In this document: in pieces, positions 63,902 through 64,000 of the stretch | Layout of the letters: every line of letters begins with the position of its first letter | Numbering within the stretch: the stretch's first letter is position 1 | Assembly: GCA_003550325.1 (NCBI GenBank) | Contig: QKWP01000619.1 | Location: 1 to 64,000 of the forward strand | DNA: 64,000 nt | Source: Gigaspora rosea | Taxonomy: Eukaryota; Glomeromycota; Glomeromycetes; Diversisporales; Gigasporaceae | Direction: 5' to 3' | Made by a program: the position numbers and the translations under genes | The notes under the pieces: model-generated | What the model was told of the DNA's origin: nothing | The model's database searches: none | Seen by the model: the letters and a program-made list of their open reading frames with translations, nothing else

Positions 63902-64000
63902 TAGTCAGATTTACTTAAAATTTTCTTTTTGCATTCTTTATACAACGAATTAGTTATTAAATATTAAAGAATTGCTGTAATATCTAAGCATTTGGTATAA

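Noticed and set aside
1-64000. tRNA, rRNA or other structural RNA genes
   Set aside because: I looked for box-B-like GGTTCGAATCC motifs and conserved rRNA segments on both strands and saw none.

Overview
This is a very AT-rich (roughly four fifths A+T), transposon-laden stretch of eukaryotic DNA with short spliceosomal introns (GTAAGT or GTATGT donors, TAG or CAG acceptors). The remnants include BED/hAT transposase, a Sel1-like ORF, an Aurora-type kinase fragment, acyl-CoA oxidase and a fungal sulfotransferase-like gene. Together they suggest a Mucoromycota fungus, most likely an arbuscular mycorrhizal fungus (Glomeromycotina). That assignment is inference, not proof.

Layout. 0-12.5 kb: an acyl-CoA oxidase pseudogene on the minus strand (start at 12,468, C-terminal end at 42). 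Its middle is displaced by about 11 kb of nested repeats, including a decayed tandem array with a conserved ORF (3.6-6.5 kb) and several foldback elements. 12.5-32 kb: almost only non-autonomous DNA transposons, palindromes, minisatellites and low-complexity DNA. One element (26,446-28,731, perfect 23-bp inverted repeats, TA target duplication) carries a plus-strand array of about 16 splice-site-flanked triplets. 32.4-36.2 kb: a dead hAT element. 38.7-39.6 kb: a sulfotransferase-like gene with a stop in its P-loop exon. 58.6-59.4 kb: an Aurora-kinase pseudogene lacking the catalytic loop. 63.2-63.9 kb: a Sel1-like ORF with one internal stop.

The outstanding object lies on the minus strand from 57,540 to 42,198: an apparent gene about 15.3 kb long whose protein is only about 163 residues. 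It starts with a TATA box and a 116-nt exon encoding a signal peptide and a Lys-Arg (Kex2-type) site. Then follow about 108 tandem units of roughly 100 bp. Each unit has an acceptor (..TTATTAG), an exon of usually 3 nt (otherwise 6, 9 or 12 nt), and a donor (GTAAGTATA..). A terminal exon supplies the stop. When all exons are joined in the phase set by exon 1, the frame stays open over about 125 codons with one stop (removed if microexon 55 is skipped), while the other two phases contain many stops. Where units have been duplicated, introns are nearly identical but the microexons differ. This looks like an extreme micro-exon gene for a secreted protein, possibly diversifying and alternatively spliced. 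The second array, in the transposon, is open in the same phase.

The other recognisable genes are damaged or fragmentary, so the microexon gene is the only one that looks potentially functional. All counts are by eye; no alignment, RNA or database search was run.
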